DNA of 28,689 bases from CAVDAL01 sp963606965 (GCA_963606965.1 CAVDAL010000030.1:1-28689); one strand, 5' to 3'. Numbered from the stretch's first letter, positions 13,794-20,875 are shown. Notes: generated from the sequence alone by a model not told the origin. Numbers and translations: made by a program.

Positions 13794-14417
13794 ATGAACA
13801 TCGTTTTATTGGGCGCTCCGGGCGCTGGCAAAGGTACTCAATCTGCACGATTGGTTGAAGCATATGGCTTCAAGCATGTATCCACAGGCGACTTGCTTCG
13901 TGCTGCTGTTGCAGAAGGCACAGAGCTTGGCAAGCAGGCAAAGACTTATATGGATGCAGGCGATTTGGTTCCAGACGATGTTGTTATTGGTTTGGTCGAA
14001 GAACTCCTGAAAGCAAATCCAGACCAATCTTATTTGTTAGATGGTTTTCCTCGTACATCAGCTCAAGCTGTGTCTTTGGATGTTGTACTTGGAAACATTG
14101 GCAAAAAGCTTGATTATGCACTTGCACTGCAAGTTAATAATGAAGAAGTCATCAAACGTATGTCTCAGCGCCGCATGTGCCGCGATTGCGGTTTCATTGG
14201 CACAACAGCAGATGGTGCTGAATGCCCTAAGTGTGGTGGCGAGATGTATCAGCGTTCAGATGACAATGCTAAGTCTGTTGAAAACCGCCTTGTTACATAT
14301 GACAAGCAAACAGCTCCGCTGATTGATTATTATCGCGGGAACGGAATCTTGGTTGAAATTAATGGCAACCAAGCACCGGATGCAGTTTTCGAAGACATAA
14401 AGGCAGTTCTTAAATAA
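13794..14417 (+). CDS. adk: Adenylate kinase with zinc-binding LID
   Basis: Adenylate kinase converts ATP plus AMP into two ADP. The 207-residue enzyme has the P-loop GAPGAGKGT (7-15), the AMP-binding STGDLLRAA, and LLDGFPRT. The LID carries C129-R-D-C132 and C144-P-K-C147, which should bind zinc as in many Gram-positive enzymes. ATG 13794 is preferred over an upstream TTG at 13776 because AGGAGATGAAGG precedes it and the product then begins MNIVLLGAPG. The spacer to map contains a strong hairpin. Confidence 0.97.
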   Translation: MNIVLLGAPGAGKGTQSARLVEAYGFKHVSTGDLLRAAVAEGTELGKQAKTYMDAGDLVPDDVVIGLVEELLKANPDQSYLLDGFPRTSAQAVSLDVVLGNIGKKLDYALALQVNNEEVIKRMSQRRMCRDCGFIGTTADGAECPKCGGEMYQRSDDNAKSVENRLVTYDKQTAPLIDYYRGNGILVEINGNQAPDAVFEDIKAVLK

Positions 14418-14450
14418 GAAAGGACGGGGCAGGGAAATCCTGCCCCTTTC
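14418..14450 (+). promoter_or_regulatory. Strong hairpin between adk and map
   Basis: GGGGCAGG (14426-14433) and CCTGCCCC (14439-14446) form a perfect 8-bp GC-rich stem with a 5-base loop, followed by TTTC. GAAAGGAC (14418-14425) at its 5' foot is a good Shine-Dalgarno match but lies 31 bases from the map ATG unless the hairpin is folded. With only three U residues after the stem, it is a poor terminator. Confidence 0.55.
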
Positions 14451-14456
14451 ATTATC

Positions 14457-15221
14457 ATGGCACATAAAGAAAAACCGATATTAAAATCTCCAGGCGAAAT
14501 TGAAGCAATGAAAGAGGCTGGTCGCGTTAGTGCGAAAGTACTGCGTATGGCTGGTGAAATTATTCATCCAGGCATGTCTACTCTTGAAATTGATAATTAC
14601 ATTGAACAGCTCATTCATTTGGAAGGCGGCAAACCTTCATTCAAGGGTTTGTATGGGTTTCCTGGATGTGCTTGCATCTCATTAAATGACAAAGTTGTTC
14701 ATGGCATTCCAGACTCAAAGACTATCTTGCAAAGCGGTGACATTGTTAGCATTGATACTGGTGCAACTATTGATGGTTGGGTTGGTGACAATGCATGGAC
14801 TTTTGCTGTTGGCAAAATAAGCGATGAAAACAAACGCTTGTTGGAAGTGACAGAACAGTCTTTGTGGAATGCAATTGATGTTGCTTTGATTGGCAACACT
14901 TTGGGCGATATTGGTTATGCTGTTAAGTCGACAGCAGATGCTGCAGGCTTTGGTGTTTTGCGTGAGTATACTGGCCATGGAATTGGACGCGTTATGCATG
15001 AAGATCCAAATGTCTTTAATTATGGCAAACGCGGCAAAGGCATGAAATTGCAAGAAGGCTTGGTTATTGCAATTGAACCAATGCTTACGGCTGGCAGCTA
15101 TAAAGTTCATACAATTGAAGACGGTTGGGGCGTTGTTACAAATGATGGCAGCATGAGCGCTCATTTTGAAAAGACAATTGCTATTACAGCTGACGGCCCT
15201 GTAATCATTACAGCTGAATAA
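14457..15221 (+). CDS. map: Methionine aminopeptidase type I
   Basis: The enzyme removes the N-terminal methionine from nascent proteins. The 254-residue product has all metal ligands of the pita-bread fold: D100 in SIDTGA, D111 in GDNAWTF, H174 in TGHGIG, E207 in AIEPM and E238 in HFEKT. H82 in VVHGIP is the conserved substrate-side histidine. No N-terminal zinc-finger extension is present. No Shine-Dalgarno sequence lies at normal distance from ATG 14457; a hairpin intervenes. It is the last gene of the operon here, since infA and the following block are absent. Confidence 0.96.
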   Translation: MAHKEKPILKSPGEIEAMKEAGRVSAKVLRMAGEIIHPGMSTLEIDNYIEQLIHLEGGKPSFKGLYGFPGCACISLNDKVVHGIPDSKTILQSGDIVSIDTGATIDGWVGDNAWTFAVGKISDENKRLLEVTEQSLWNAIDVALIGNTLGDIGYAVKSTADAAGFGVLREYTGHGIGRVMHEDPNVFNYGKRGKGMKLQEGLVIAIEPMLTAGSYKVHTIEDGWGVVTNDGSMSAHFEKTIAITADGPVIITAE

Positions 15222-15310
15222 TAAAGAGGCTTTTTGCAGTACATTGCTTTAACTGCTAAAACTGGACAAGTGTGAGCATATTGTGGTGCATCTATGCGCG
15301 TTCAATGATT

Positions 15311-15338
15311 TTGCTTCTATTTGCATTGCCGGTATAAC
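15311..15338 (+). promoter_or_regulatory. Candidate promoter for the metallophosphoesterase
   Basis: A good -10 box TATAAC (15333-15338) lies 16 bases downstream of a weak -35 TTGCTT (15311-15316). The gap between map and this gene (15222-15392) holds no other gene. A separate promoter is expected here, because the ribosomal operon appears to end at map. Confidence 0.35.
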
Positions 15339-15392
15339 TTGCTTTGTTTAGTATGAACAAGCTAATGCAATCAACTAATAGGTTTGAACTTC

Positions 15393-16505
15393 ATGCTTTT
15401 ATGGATAGTTTTATATGCAGTTGGCGCACTTGCAACATTTGCTGCTGCATTTTTTCTAATTAAAAAGATTCAACATTTTGCTTTTGTTCGCAAGCTTGCG
15501 CATGGCAAGAAGCTATGGATGTGGCTTATTCCTCTTGCAATGCTTGTCATGTGGGGCGCAATCCTTGGCTTATTTTTCGACATTGTAAATATTGCTGTTT
15601 GCTTTATAACTTTAATTGTTTGTTGGCTGCTTTGCGATTTTGTTTTATGGATTGTGAAGAAGCTTCGGGGAAACCGCAAATACAAGCATTATTATCAGGG
15701 AACTTGTGCAGTTGTACTGGCTTGTGCATATCTTTTGTTTGGGTTTTATACAGCTCACAATATTGTGCCAACATATTACACAATCCAAAATGATAAAAAT
15801 GATGCAAAAATGCGAATTATTCAACTTTCAGATACGCACCTGGGCCTTGTATTGAAAAGTGATAAGTTTTATAAATTTATAGATTCTGTTAATGAGCAAA
15901 ATCCTGATATTGTTGTTATAACGGGTGATTATGTAGACGATGATACAAAGTTGCAAGATCTTGTAACTGGGTGCAAGGCACTTGCAAAGTTAAGTCCTAA
16001 GTATGGCGTTTGGTATGTATTTGGCAATCATGACAGAGGATATTTCAGCGATGAGTCAAAAGGCTGGACAATAAGCGATTTGGAGTCAAAGCTTAAAGCT
16101 GCAGGCGTTCATATCATGGAAGACGATGTTGCGCAAATAGGTGATAGTTTCACTCTTATTGGCCGCGAAGATGCTTCTGGTAGTTATGGGGAAAATCGTA
16201 AAACTATGCAGCAGCTGATGCAGGGGCAAGATGCTTCAAAATTTTCTATAGTTCTAGATCATCAGCCGCGAGATTATAGCAATCAAGCTGCGGCGGGAGT
16301 TGACTTGGTCTTGTCTGGGCATACTCATGGTGGGCAATTGTTCCCAATTAATTGGTCAGTATGCGTTCTTGGAAAAAATTGCATGGCGTATGGCTATAAG
16401 AAAATTGATAACACAAACTTCATTGTAAGTTCAGGCGTAGGCGACTGGAAAGTTCAGTTCAAAACAGGTTGTTTGGCTGAATATGTAGTCATTGATATTG
16501 AATAA
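15393..16505 (+). CDS. Membrane-anchored metallophosphoesterase (YkuE/YaeI-like)
   Basis: The N-terminal third has about four hydrophobic segments (roughly residues 2-22, 40-60, 62-87 and 102-122). A calcineurin-like phosphoesterase domain follows with all five motif blocks: SDTHLG (D147, H149), TGDYVDD, FGNHDRG, LDHQPRD and SGHTHGGQLFP. These residues bind a two-metal centre. Relatives act on lipid or nucleotide phosphoesters at the membrane; the substrate here is unknown. ATG 15393 with a weak AATAGG is chosen; a TTG at 15384 would add three residues. The gene stands alone between the ribosomal operon and iscS. Confidence 0.88.
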   Translation: MLLWIVLYAVGALATFAAAFFLIKKIQHFAFVRKLAHGKKLWMWLIPLAMLVMWGAILGLFFDIVNIAVCFITLIVCWLLCDFVLWIVKKLRGNRKYKHYYQGTCAVVLACAYLLFGFYTAHNIVPTYYTIQNDKNDAKMRIIQLSDTHLGLVLKSDKFYKFIDSVNEQNPDIVVITGDYVDDDTKLQDLVTGCKALAKLSPKYGVWYVFGNHDRGYFSDESKGWTISDLESKLKAAGVHIMEDDVAQIGDSFTLIGREDASGSYGENRKTMQQLMQGQDASKFSIVLDHQPRDYSNQAAAGVDLVLSGHTHGGQLFPINWSVCVLGKNCMAYGYKKIDNTNFIVSSGVGDWKVQFKTGCLAEYVVIDIE

Positions 16506-16570
16506 TTTTTGGGTCTGCGCTTGTGTTTGGCTTGCAAATTCTGCTTTTTTTCTTGCTATAAATAACTTTC

Positions 16571-16603
16571 GCTGCTTAGTTTACTCATAGCAGCAATTCT
16601 TTC
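16571..16603 (+). terminator. Possible terminator after the metallophosphoesterase
   Basis: GCTGCT (16571-16576) and AGCAGC (16589-16594) form a 6-bp stem with a 12-base loop, followed by the U-rich AATTCTTTC. It lies between the metallophosphoesterase stop and the iscS promoter. The large loop and broken U-run make it weak. Confidence 0.3.
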
Positions 16604-16631
16604 AATTTGGCAAACTCTTATAGAAAAGTGA

Positions 16632-16688
16632 TTGACATATATGTCTTTGTGTATTAAAACTATACCAACCTACTAGACAGGTAGGTAA
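16632..16688 (+). promoter_or_regulatory. iscS promoter with Rrf2-type operator (site A)
   Basis: A perfect -35 TTGACA (16632-16637) is followed by weak -10 candidates (TTAAAA or TAAAAC, 16654-16660) at 16-17 bases. Just downstream is an inverted repeat, ACCTAC (16668-16673) and GTAGGT (16681-16686). The 24 bases 16665-16688 match a site beside the rrf2 gene at 18 of 24 positions, which supports control by that regulator. Confidence 0.65.
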
Positions 16689-16704
16689 AGAGTGGAGGTT
16701 TTAA

Positions 16705-17895
16705 ATGGAAAAGATATATGTTGATAATGCAGCGACTACAAAAATGAGCAGGACAGCAATTGATGCAATGTTGCCTTATATGGAAGAAATTTATGGCAAC
16801 CCATCAAGCTTGCATAGCATCGGGCTTGAAGCAGCTGAAGCTTTGCAAAATGCAAGGCAAACAGTGGCGGATTGTTTGAACTGTTTGCCAAGGGAAATTT
16901 ATTTCACATCTGGTGGCAGCGAAGCAGACAATCAAGCAATAATTTCTGCAGCAAATATTGGAAAACGTTTTGGAAAGCGCCATATAATTTCAAGCGCATT
17001 TGAACATCATGCTGTTTTGCATACATTAAACAAACTTGAAAAGGAAGGTTTTGAAGTTGAACTTTTGCCTGTTGGGCCAACAGGGACAATTACAGCGCAG
17101 CAGGTCAAAGATGCAATACGTTGTGATACATGCCTTGTCACAATCATGTATGCAAATAATGAAATTGGTTCAATCATGCCAATAAAAGAAATCGGTGCTG
17201 TATGCCATGAACAAGGTGTGATATTCCATACTGATGCAGTGCAAGCAGCAGGGCATGAAAAGATAGATGTTCAAGATCAAAATATTGATATGTTGTCACT
17301 ATCTGCGCATAAGTTCCATGGACCAAAAGGTATTGGTGCGCTATATGCTAAGAAGGGCACAATGCTAACTAATATCATTGAAGGAGGGGCGCAGGAACGC
17401 GGCAAGCGTGCCGGCACAGAAAATATTCCCGCAATTGTTGGCATGGCAGCAGCGTTGAAGGAAGCATGCGAACATATTGATGAAAACAAGAAAAAGGTTT
17501 CAGCTTTACGCGACAAATTAATTGATGGCCTAGCAAAAATTCCGCACAGTGCTCTTAATGGAGACCCAGTAAATAGACTTGCAGGCAATGTGAGTTTTTG
17601 CTTTGAAGGCATAGAGGGTGAAAGTTTGTTATTGCTTTTAGATGCTAAGGGGATTTGTGCGTCATCTGGCAGTGCTTGCACTTCTGGCTCACTTGACCCA
17701 AGCCATGTTTTGTTAGCAATTGGCAGACCGCATGAAGTTGCCCATGGTTCGCTTCGCCTTAGTTTATGTGAATGGAATACGGAAGAAGAGATGGACAAAA
17801 TAATCGAGGAAGTTCCAAAAGTTGTTGAATATTTGCGCAATATGTCGCCCGTTTGGAAAGACCTTGAAAATGGCAAAGCAAAATATATTTTATAG
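16705..17895 (+). CDS. iscS: Cysteine desulfurase, IscS/NifS type
   Basis: This PLP enzyme takes sulfur from cysteine and passes it as persulfide to scaffold proteins. In the 396-residue product, YVDNAATTKM opens the fold. FEHHAV (H101) is the PLP-stacking histidine, HTDAVQ (D177) contacts the pyridine nitrogen, and SAHKFHGPKG has the PLP lysine K203. The mobile loop SSGSACTSG carries catalytic C325. TGG-rich AGTGGAGG precedes ATG 16705. iscU follows after 14 bases, so the pair is an operon under the site A operator. Confidence 0.95.
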   Translation: MEKIYVDNAATTKMSRTAIDAMLPYMEEIYGNPSSLHSIGLEAAEALQNARQTVADCLNCLPREIYFTSGGSEADNQAIISAANIGKRFGKRHIISSAFEHHAVLHTLNKLEKEGFEVELLPVGPTGTITAQQVKDAIRCDTCLVTIMYANNEIGSIMPIKEIGAVCHEQGVIFHTDAVQAAGHEKIDVQDQNIDMLSLSAHKFHGPKGIGALYAKKGTMLTNIIEGGAQERGKRAGTENIPAIVGMAAALKEACEHIDENKKKVSALRDKLIDGLAKIPHSALNGDPVNRLAGNVSFCFEGIEGESLLLLLDAKGICASSGSACTSGSLDPSHVLLAIGRPHEVAHGSLRLSLCEWNTEEEMDKIIEEVPKVVEYLRNMSPVWKDLENGKAKYIL

Positions 17896-17909
17896 AAGGG
17901 ACTAAAACA

Positions 17910-18347
17910 ATGGATTTATATGCACCTAAAGTTATGGATCATTTCATGAACCCGCGCAATGTGGGCGAAATTGCTGACGCTGATGGAATTGGTGAAGTTG
18001 GTAATGCTAAGTGCGGCGACATCATGAAAATGTATTTAAAAATTAATGATGATCAAGTGATTGAAGACGTGAAATTCGAGACTTTTGGATGTGGCAGCGC
18101 CATAGCTTCAAGTTCAATGGCAACAGAAATGGTTAAAGGCAAGACAATAGATGAAGCATTAGCTGTGACAAACAAAGAGGTAGTGGACGCTTTAGGCGGT
18201 CTTCCGGCTCATAAATTGCACTGTTCTGTGCTGGCAGAAGAGTCAATAAAAGCTGCAGTAAAGGATTATTATGATAGGAATAATATTGAATATGATGCCA
18301 GCGAATTTCCGGATTGCGACAATTGTACGACTTGTTATATGGTTTAA
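17910..18347 (+). CDS. iscU: Iron-sulfur scaffold protein, IscU/NifU N-terminal type, with Cys-rich tail
   Basis: The protein assembles Fe-S clusters using sulfur from IscS. The three ligand cysteines are C35 in NAKCGD, C61 in TFGCGSAIA and C105 in KLHCSVLAEE; D37 is also conserved. The chaperone-binding LPPVK segment is changed to LPAHK, consistent with no HscA/HscB genes nearby. The 145-residue protein is longer than plain IscU (about 128) and ends with DCDNCTTCYMV, adding C136, C139 and C142. This C-x2-C-x2-C tail is unusual. AGAAGGG precedes ATG 17910. Confidence 0.93.
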   Translation: MDLYAPKVMDHFMNPRNVGEIADADGIGEVGNAKCGDIMKMYLKINDDQVIEDVKFETFGCGSAIASSSMATEMVKGKTIDEALAVTNKEVVDALGGLPAHKLHCSVLAEESIKAAVKDYYDRNNIEYDASEFPDCDNCTTCYMV

Positions 18348-18504
18348 AGTTTGGAATACCTGCAGCTAGGGGGGTTGTTTTATATTATTGTCCACTCTAT
18401 ATATCTTATGCAAAAAAAATGATGATTTTACTTATTTGAATTATTTAAAAAATAAAAATCGCGGAATTATTTTGCAATTTACTTAAAAAAAGATAGGATT
18501 ATAT

Positions 18505-18532
18505 TTGACATCCGCTTGAGATTTGTTAGACT
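18505..18532 (+). promoter_or_regulatory. Promoter of the AT-hook protein gene
   Basis: A perfect -35 TTGACA (18505-18510) and a -10 TAGACT (18527-18532) are 16 bases apart. The 100 bases upstream are very AT-rich with several A- or T-tracts, which could act as an UP element or as curved DNA. No other gene is seen in the 18348-18567 gap. Confidence 0.6.
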
Positions 18533-18567
18533 ATCCGAATTAAAACCTTCTGACAGGGGAGTTGAAA

Positions 18568-18915
18568 ATGTCTAGTTTTCGTTATCAGGTAGTTGCAATT
18601 ACAGATTCTAAAAAAGATAAGTTAGCTGCTTTTGCAGACGAATTCGATGCTTTGGATTATGCAAAGCAAAAAAAGCGTGACTTGAGGAAAGAATACGGTA
18701 CTGAAGCTCCAATTATTGACGTAGAAAAAATTTCTAAAGGTCGTCCAAGGTCAAATAATGCAAATGCACAAAAAGCTATTAATGATTATCTTTCAAGAAA
18801 AGGTACACGCAGACGCCGCACTATTCCACAGATTTGCGAAAAATATGGATTGTCTGTTGCAACATTTAACAGGCGCTTAAAAGAAAAGCGCATGGCTGAC
18901 GAAGAAGATTTTTAA
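18568..18915 (+). CDS. Small DNA-binding protein with AT-hook-like motif and C-terminal HTH
   Basis: I do not recognise a named family. The 115-residue protein has an N-terminal strand-helix region (FRYQVVAITDSKKDKLAAFA, 4-23), then a charged helix. K57-G-R-P-R61 matches the AT-hook core that binds the minor groove of AT-rich DNA. A basic patch RKGTRRRR (78-85 area) precedes TIPQICEKYGLSVATFNRRL, a resolvase-like helix-turn-helix (about 85-105). The end is acidic. ATG 18568 has AGGGGAG at good spacing; a TTG at 18562 is less likely. It has its own promoter and a strong terminator. A nucleoid or regulatory role is plausible but unproven. Confidence 0.75.
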   Translation: MSSFRYQVVAITDSKKDKLAAFADEFDALDYAKQKKRDLRKEYGTEAPIIDVEKISKGRPRSNNANAQKAINDYLSRKGTRRRRTIPQICEKYGLSVATFNRRLKEKRMADEEDF

Positions 18916-18930
18916 TTTAAGATAAAAAAG

Positions 18931-18961
18931 AAAAAAGGCTTGAGAATATCAAGCCTTTTTT
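18931..18961. terminator. Bidirectional intrinsic terminator
   Basis: AAAAAAGGCTTGA (18931-18943) pairs with TCAAGCCTTTTTT (18949-18961) around a 5-base loop. The T-run on the right ends rightward transcripts of the AT-hook gene, and the A-run on the left serves leftward transcripts from rrf2. Confidence 0.88.
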
Positions 18962-18986
18962 ATTTGTGATTCAAAAAGATTTGCGG

Positions 18987-19020
18987 TAGACGTATTCCTT
19001 ATGGGGATGCGTCTATTTTT
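18987..19020 (+). terminator. Second intrinsic terminator, rightward
   Basis: Bases 18987-18998 pair with 19004-19015 in a 12-bp stem with two G-U pairs and a 5-base loop, followed by TTTTT (19016-19020). The stem lies immediately beyond the rrf2 stop codon on the opposite strand. It probably blocks read-through into the antisense of rrf2. Confidence 0.7.
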
Positions 19021-19432
19021 ATTCGGTTTTGTCCATAAGGTCAGCCAAAGAAATGCTAGAAAAGAATTTTTCTGTTAGCTGATAATACTTTTGCCAAACT
19101 GGTAAAGTTTTGCATTCTGAAGATCTATTGCAGCCTGCCTTATTTTCCTGCAAGCAAGATACAGGAGCAAGGTCACCTTCAGTCAGCAATAAAATTTCCC
19201 AAAGCGGATATTCACTCGGGTCTTTAGTTAAACGATAACCGCCGCCAATGCCATGCGTGCTATCAACTAGACCAGCAGGTTTGAAGACTGGCATAATCTT
19301 TTCAATATATTTTAATGAAATATTTTCATGTTCTGCAACTTCACGCATGGGGACATATTTGCCACCTTCACCATGTTGTGCAAGATAGAGCAAAATGCGA
19401 ATTGCATATCGCCCTCTGGTTGAAATCATCAT
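19019..19432 (-). CDS. Rrf2 family regulator, IscR-like
   Basis: The 137-residue protein starts MMISTRGRYAIRILLYLAQH, the classic Rrf2 winged-helix opening, with recognition region ISLKYIEKIMPVFKPAGLVD and wing STHGIGGGYRL. The effector part has three cysteines in SCLQENKAGCNRSSECKTLP, spaced C-x7-C-x5-C, as expected for an Fe-S cluster sensor such as IscR. The histidine ligand of E. coli IscR is not seen after the third cysteine. ATG 19432 is chosen because AAGGAG lies 6 bases upstream. Operator-like sequences in its upstream region and before iscS suggest that it controls itself and iscS-iscU. CymR or another Rrf2 branch remains possible. Confidence 0.85.
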   Translation of the reverse strand: MMISTRGRYAIRILLYLAQHGEGGKYVPMREVAEHENISLKYIEKIMPVFKPAGLVDSTHGIGGGYRLTKDPSEYPLWEILLLTEGDLAPVSCLQENKAGCNRSSECKTLPVWQKYYQLTEKFFSSISLADLMDKTE

Positions 19433-19461
19433 TTTTAGCTCCTTGTGAATAATGAGATTAG

Positions 19462-19494
19462 ATTTTACCACCAACCCACTAGATTACTAGGGAA
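19462..19494 (-). promoter_or_regulatory. Rrf2-type operator near the rrf2 gene (site B)
   Basis: Bases 19471-19494 match the iscS operator (16665-16688) at 18 of 24 positions when both are read on the + strand, including CCAACC, ACTAGA, TAGG and AA. A leftward -10 candidate TAAAAT lies at 19462-19467 (reverse strand) without a good -35, so the site would cover the upstream half of a proximal rrf2 promoter. Confidence 0.55.
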
Positions 19495-19509
19495 AAGAGG
19501 CAAAGAAAT

Positions 19510-19533
19510 TGGGAGCTCACTTTGGAGCTCCCA
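19510..19533 (-). terminator. Terminator-like hairpin in the rrf2 leader
   Basis: TGGGAGCTC (19510-19518) and GAGCTCCCA (19525-19533) form a perfect 9-bp stem with a 6-base loop. Read leftward, it is followed by the U-rich ATTTCTTTG. Read rightward, no U-run follows. It lies between the distal promoter (about 19720-19746) and rrf2, so it may act as an attenuator. Confidence 0.5.
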
Positions 19534-19569
19534 GTCAAACAGAGTGCCGTATAAATAGTTGAGGATTTC

Positions 19570-19671
19570 TTATGCGGCCAAGAGGGGAGAGGAGGGTGGA
19601 AAGAAAGCAACTTGCAGCTTTTGCTTGAGGATGCAGCTGCTTGCTGTTTTGCTTGCCCTTGGGAGTAACAT
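19570..19671 (-). CDS. Possible 33-residue leader ORF upstream of rrf2
   Basis: On the reverse strand an ATG at 19671 opens a 33-codon frame ending in TAA (19570-19572). AAAGG lies about six bases before the ATG and the predicted start of transcription about 40 bases before it. The product starts MLLPRASKTASSCILKQKLQ and ends in a Pro/Ser-rich stretch. It matches no family I know. It could be a regulatory leader peptide followed by the hairpin at 19510-19533, or chance. Confidence 0.3.
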   Translation of the reverse strand: MLLPRASKTASSCILKQKLQVAFFPPSSPLLAA

Positions 19672-19693
19672 CGCTAACCTTTCTTTCCAAAAA

Positions 19694-19746
19694 CTACTTA
19701 CCGAGTAGGTGAGTAGTATATTAAAAAAGTTAACCATGGTTGTCAA
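19694..19746 (-). promoter_or_regulatory. Distal rrf2 promoter with operator (site C)
   Basis: Read leftward, TTGACA (19746-19741) and TAATAT (19723-19718) are exactly 17 bases apart, a strong promoter. CTACTTACC (19694-19702) and GGTGAGTAG (19708-19716) form an inverted repeat with one mismatch over the expected start of transcription. On the reverse strand it reads ACCTACT then GTAG, like the iscS operator. Confidence 0.62.
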
Positions 19747-19807
19747 TACTTTTATACAACATTTTTTAATAATTTTTTTAATTGGATATGTGAACGGTAT
19801 TTTTTAT

Positions 19808-20797
19808 CTATTGCCAACCTAATGCGAGGTTTTCATTTTTATCATCATCTTCATCTTCGTCATCAGCGGCAGTTCCTTCATAATCTGGAACCGCATATCC
19901 AGCGATGCATGAATTGCTTGTTAAAATAGTGCGGCGCTTGACTGAATTTGAATAATTGCCTTCAATAACAGTAATAATTTTATTGTCAACGCTTTCAACA
20001 ATTCCAACATGGTCAAGACCGCCAGTTGGTTTTTCTAACAATCCCTTGCCGCTCCATTCATAAAAAATTATGTCGCCAGCTTTTGGTACATAGCTTTTGT
20101 CAGCGACCCAAAATCCTTCTTCATAATAATGCTTTGCCATGCGCCAGCAACTGCATTCTGGATAAACTTTGTCGCTTAAGCCTGATTCTAAAGCTACAGC
20201 AGATACAAAGGCGGCGCACCATGCATCCTGTGAATTTAATTTATATCCAGCTGGGACTTTCTCTTGATAGTTATATCTTTCAACAATATATAGAAATTTA
20301 TTGTTATATTCGCTGTAATTAAGCCAAGAACGAGCTTTGCTCAAAAGCTTTTTCACGGGTGCAGTAAGATTAAGCGACGCATAAGTTGTGCAGCTTTGCG
20401 CTTTTGTCCATTTGCTATATTTAACTTTTCCGCGCTTGTTTATTTTATAAGCCCGTGCCTTTATATAATAATTTGTATCTTTTTTAAGCGAACGCACTGT
20501 TAGCATTTTCCCGCTGCTTGAAAATGCAGAGCTAGAAATTGTTTTAGTATTTGTTGAAGAAGCTATAAACTTTTTTGAAGTTGATATTTTAATCTGATAA
20601 CCACTCGCGCGCTTTGCTTTTGCTAATTTAACAGTAATAGACTTGTCTGTTTTTGCAATTCTTGTAATGGAAGTTTTGCCCGGTTTTGCAGGCTTGTTTG
20701 CTGCAAAGGCTGGCGTTTGCAAACAGAAGCAAAATGCTAAAAGACACGCAATGCTTATGACTATAGAGATTTTTGATATTTGACTTCGCTCATTCAT
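19808..20797 (-). CDS. Secreted fibronectin III-CHAP peptidoglycan hydrolase
   Basis: The 329-residue protein has a signal peptide (hydrophobic core about 10-28, likely cleavage after AFA at 30-32). A fibronectin type III-like domain (about 36-138) follows, with SGYQIKIS, LTVRSLKKDTNYYIKARAY and SKWT. A CHAP amidase domain (about 150-305) has catalytic C194 in DAWCAAFVSA and H263 in LDHVGIVESV, with E279 in VIEGNYS as likely third residue. It ends in an Asp/Glu-rich tail (about 309-322). CHAP enzymes cleave amide or peptide bonds in peptidoglycan. The upstream AAGAAG is a weak ribosome-binding site. A structural rather than lytic role is possible. Confidence 0.85.
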   Translation of the reverse strand: MNERSQISKISIVISIACLLAFCFCLQTPAFAANKPAKPGKTSITRIAKTDKSITVKLAKAKRASGYQIKISTSKKFIASSTNTKTISSSAFSSSGKMLTVRSLKKDTNYYIKARAYKINKRGKVKYSKWTKAQSCTTYASLNLTAPVKKLLSKARSWLNYSEYNNKFLYIVERYNYQEKVPAGYKLNSQDAWCAAFVSAVALESGLSDKVYPECSCWRMAKHYYEEGFWVADKSYVPKAGDIIFYEWSGKGLLEKPTGGLDHVGIVESVDNKIITVIEGNYSNSVKRRTILTSNSCIAGYAVPDYEGTAADDEDEDDDKNENLALGWQ

Positions 20798-20875
20798 AAT
20801 GCTTCATTTCTTCTTCGTTTTTGAATGCGTTTGTAATCGTTTTTGCACGCAATAGTATACAACAGAACTTAATTT

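Larger units (their letters stand above)
19433..19807 (-). other. Intergenic region and long leader upstream of rrf2
   Basis: This 375-base gap holds two operator-like sites, a strong leftward promoter, a possible 33-residue ORF and a terminator-like hairpin, listed separately. Beyond the promoter toward 19800 the sequence is AT-rich with T-runs, and no clear hairpin terminator for the CHAP gene is visible there. Confidence 0.6.
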
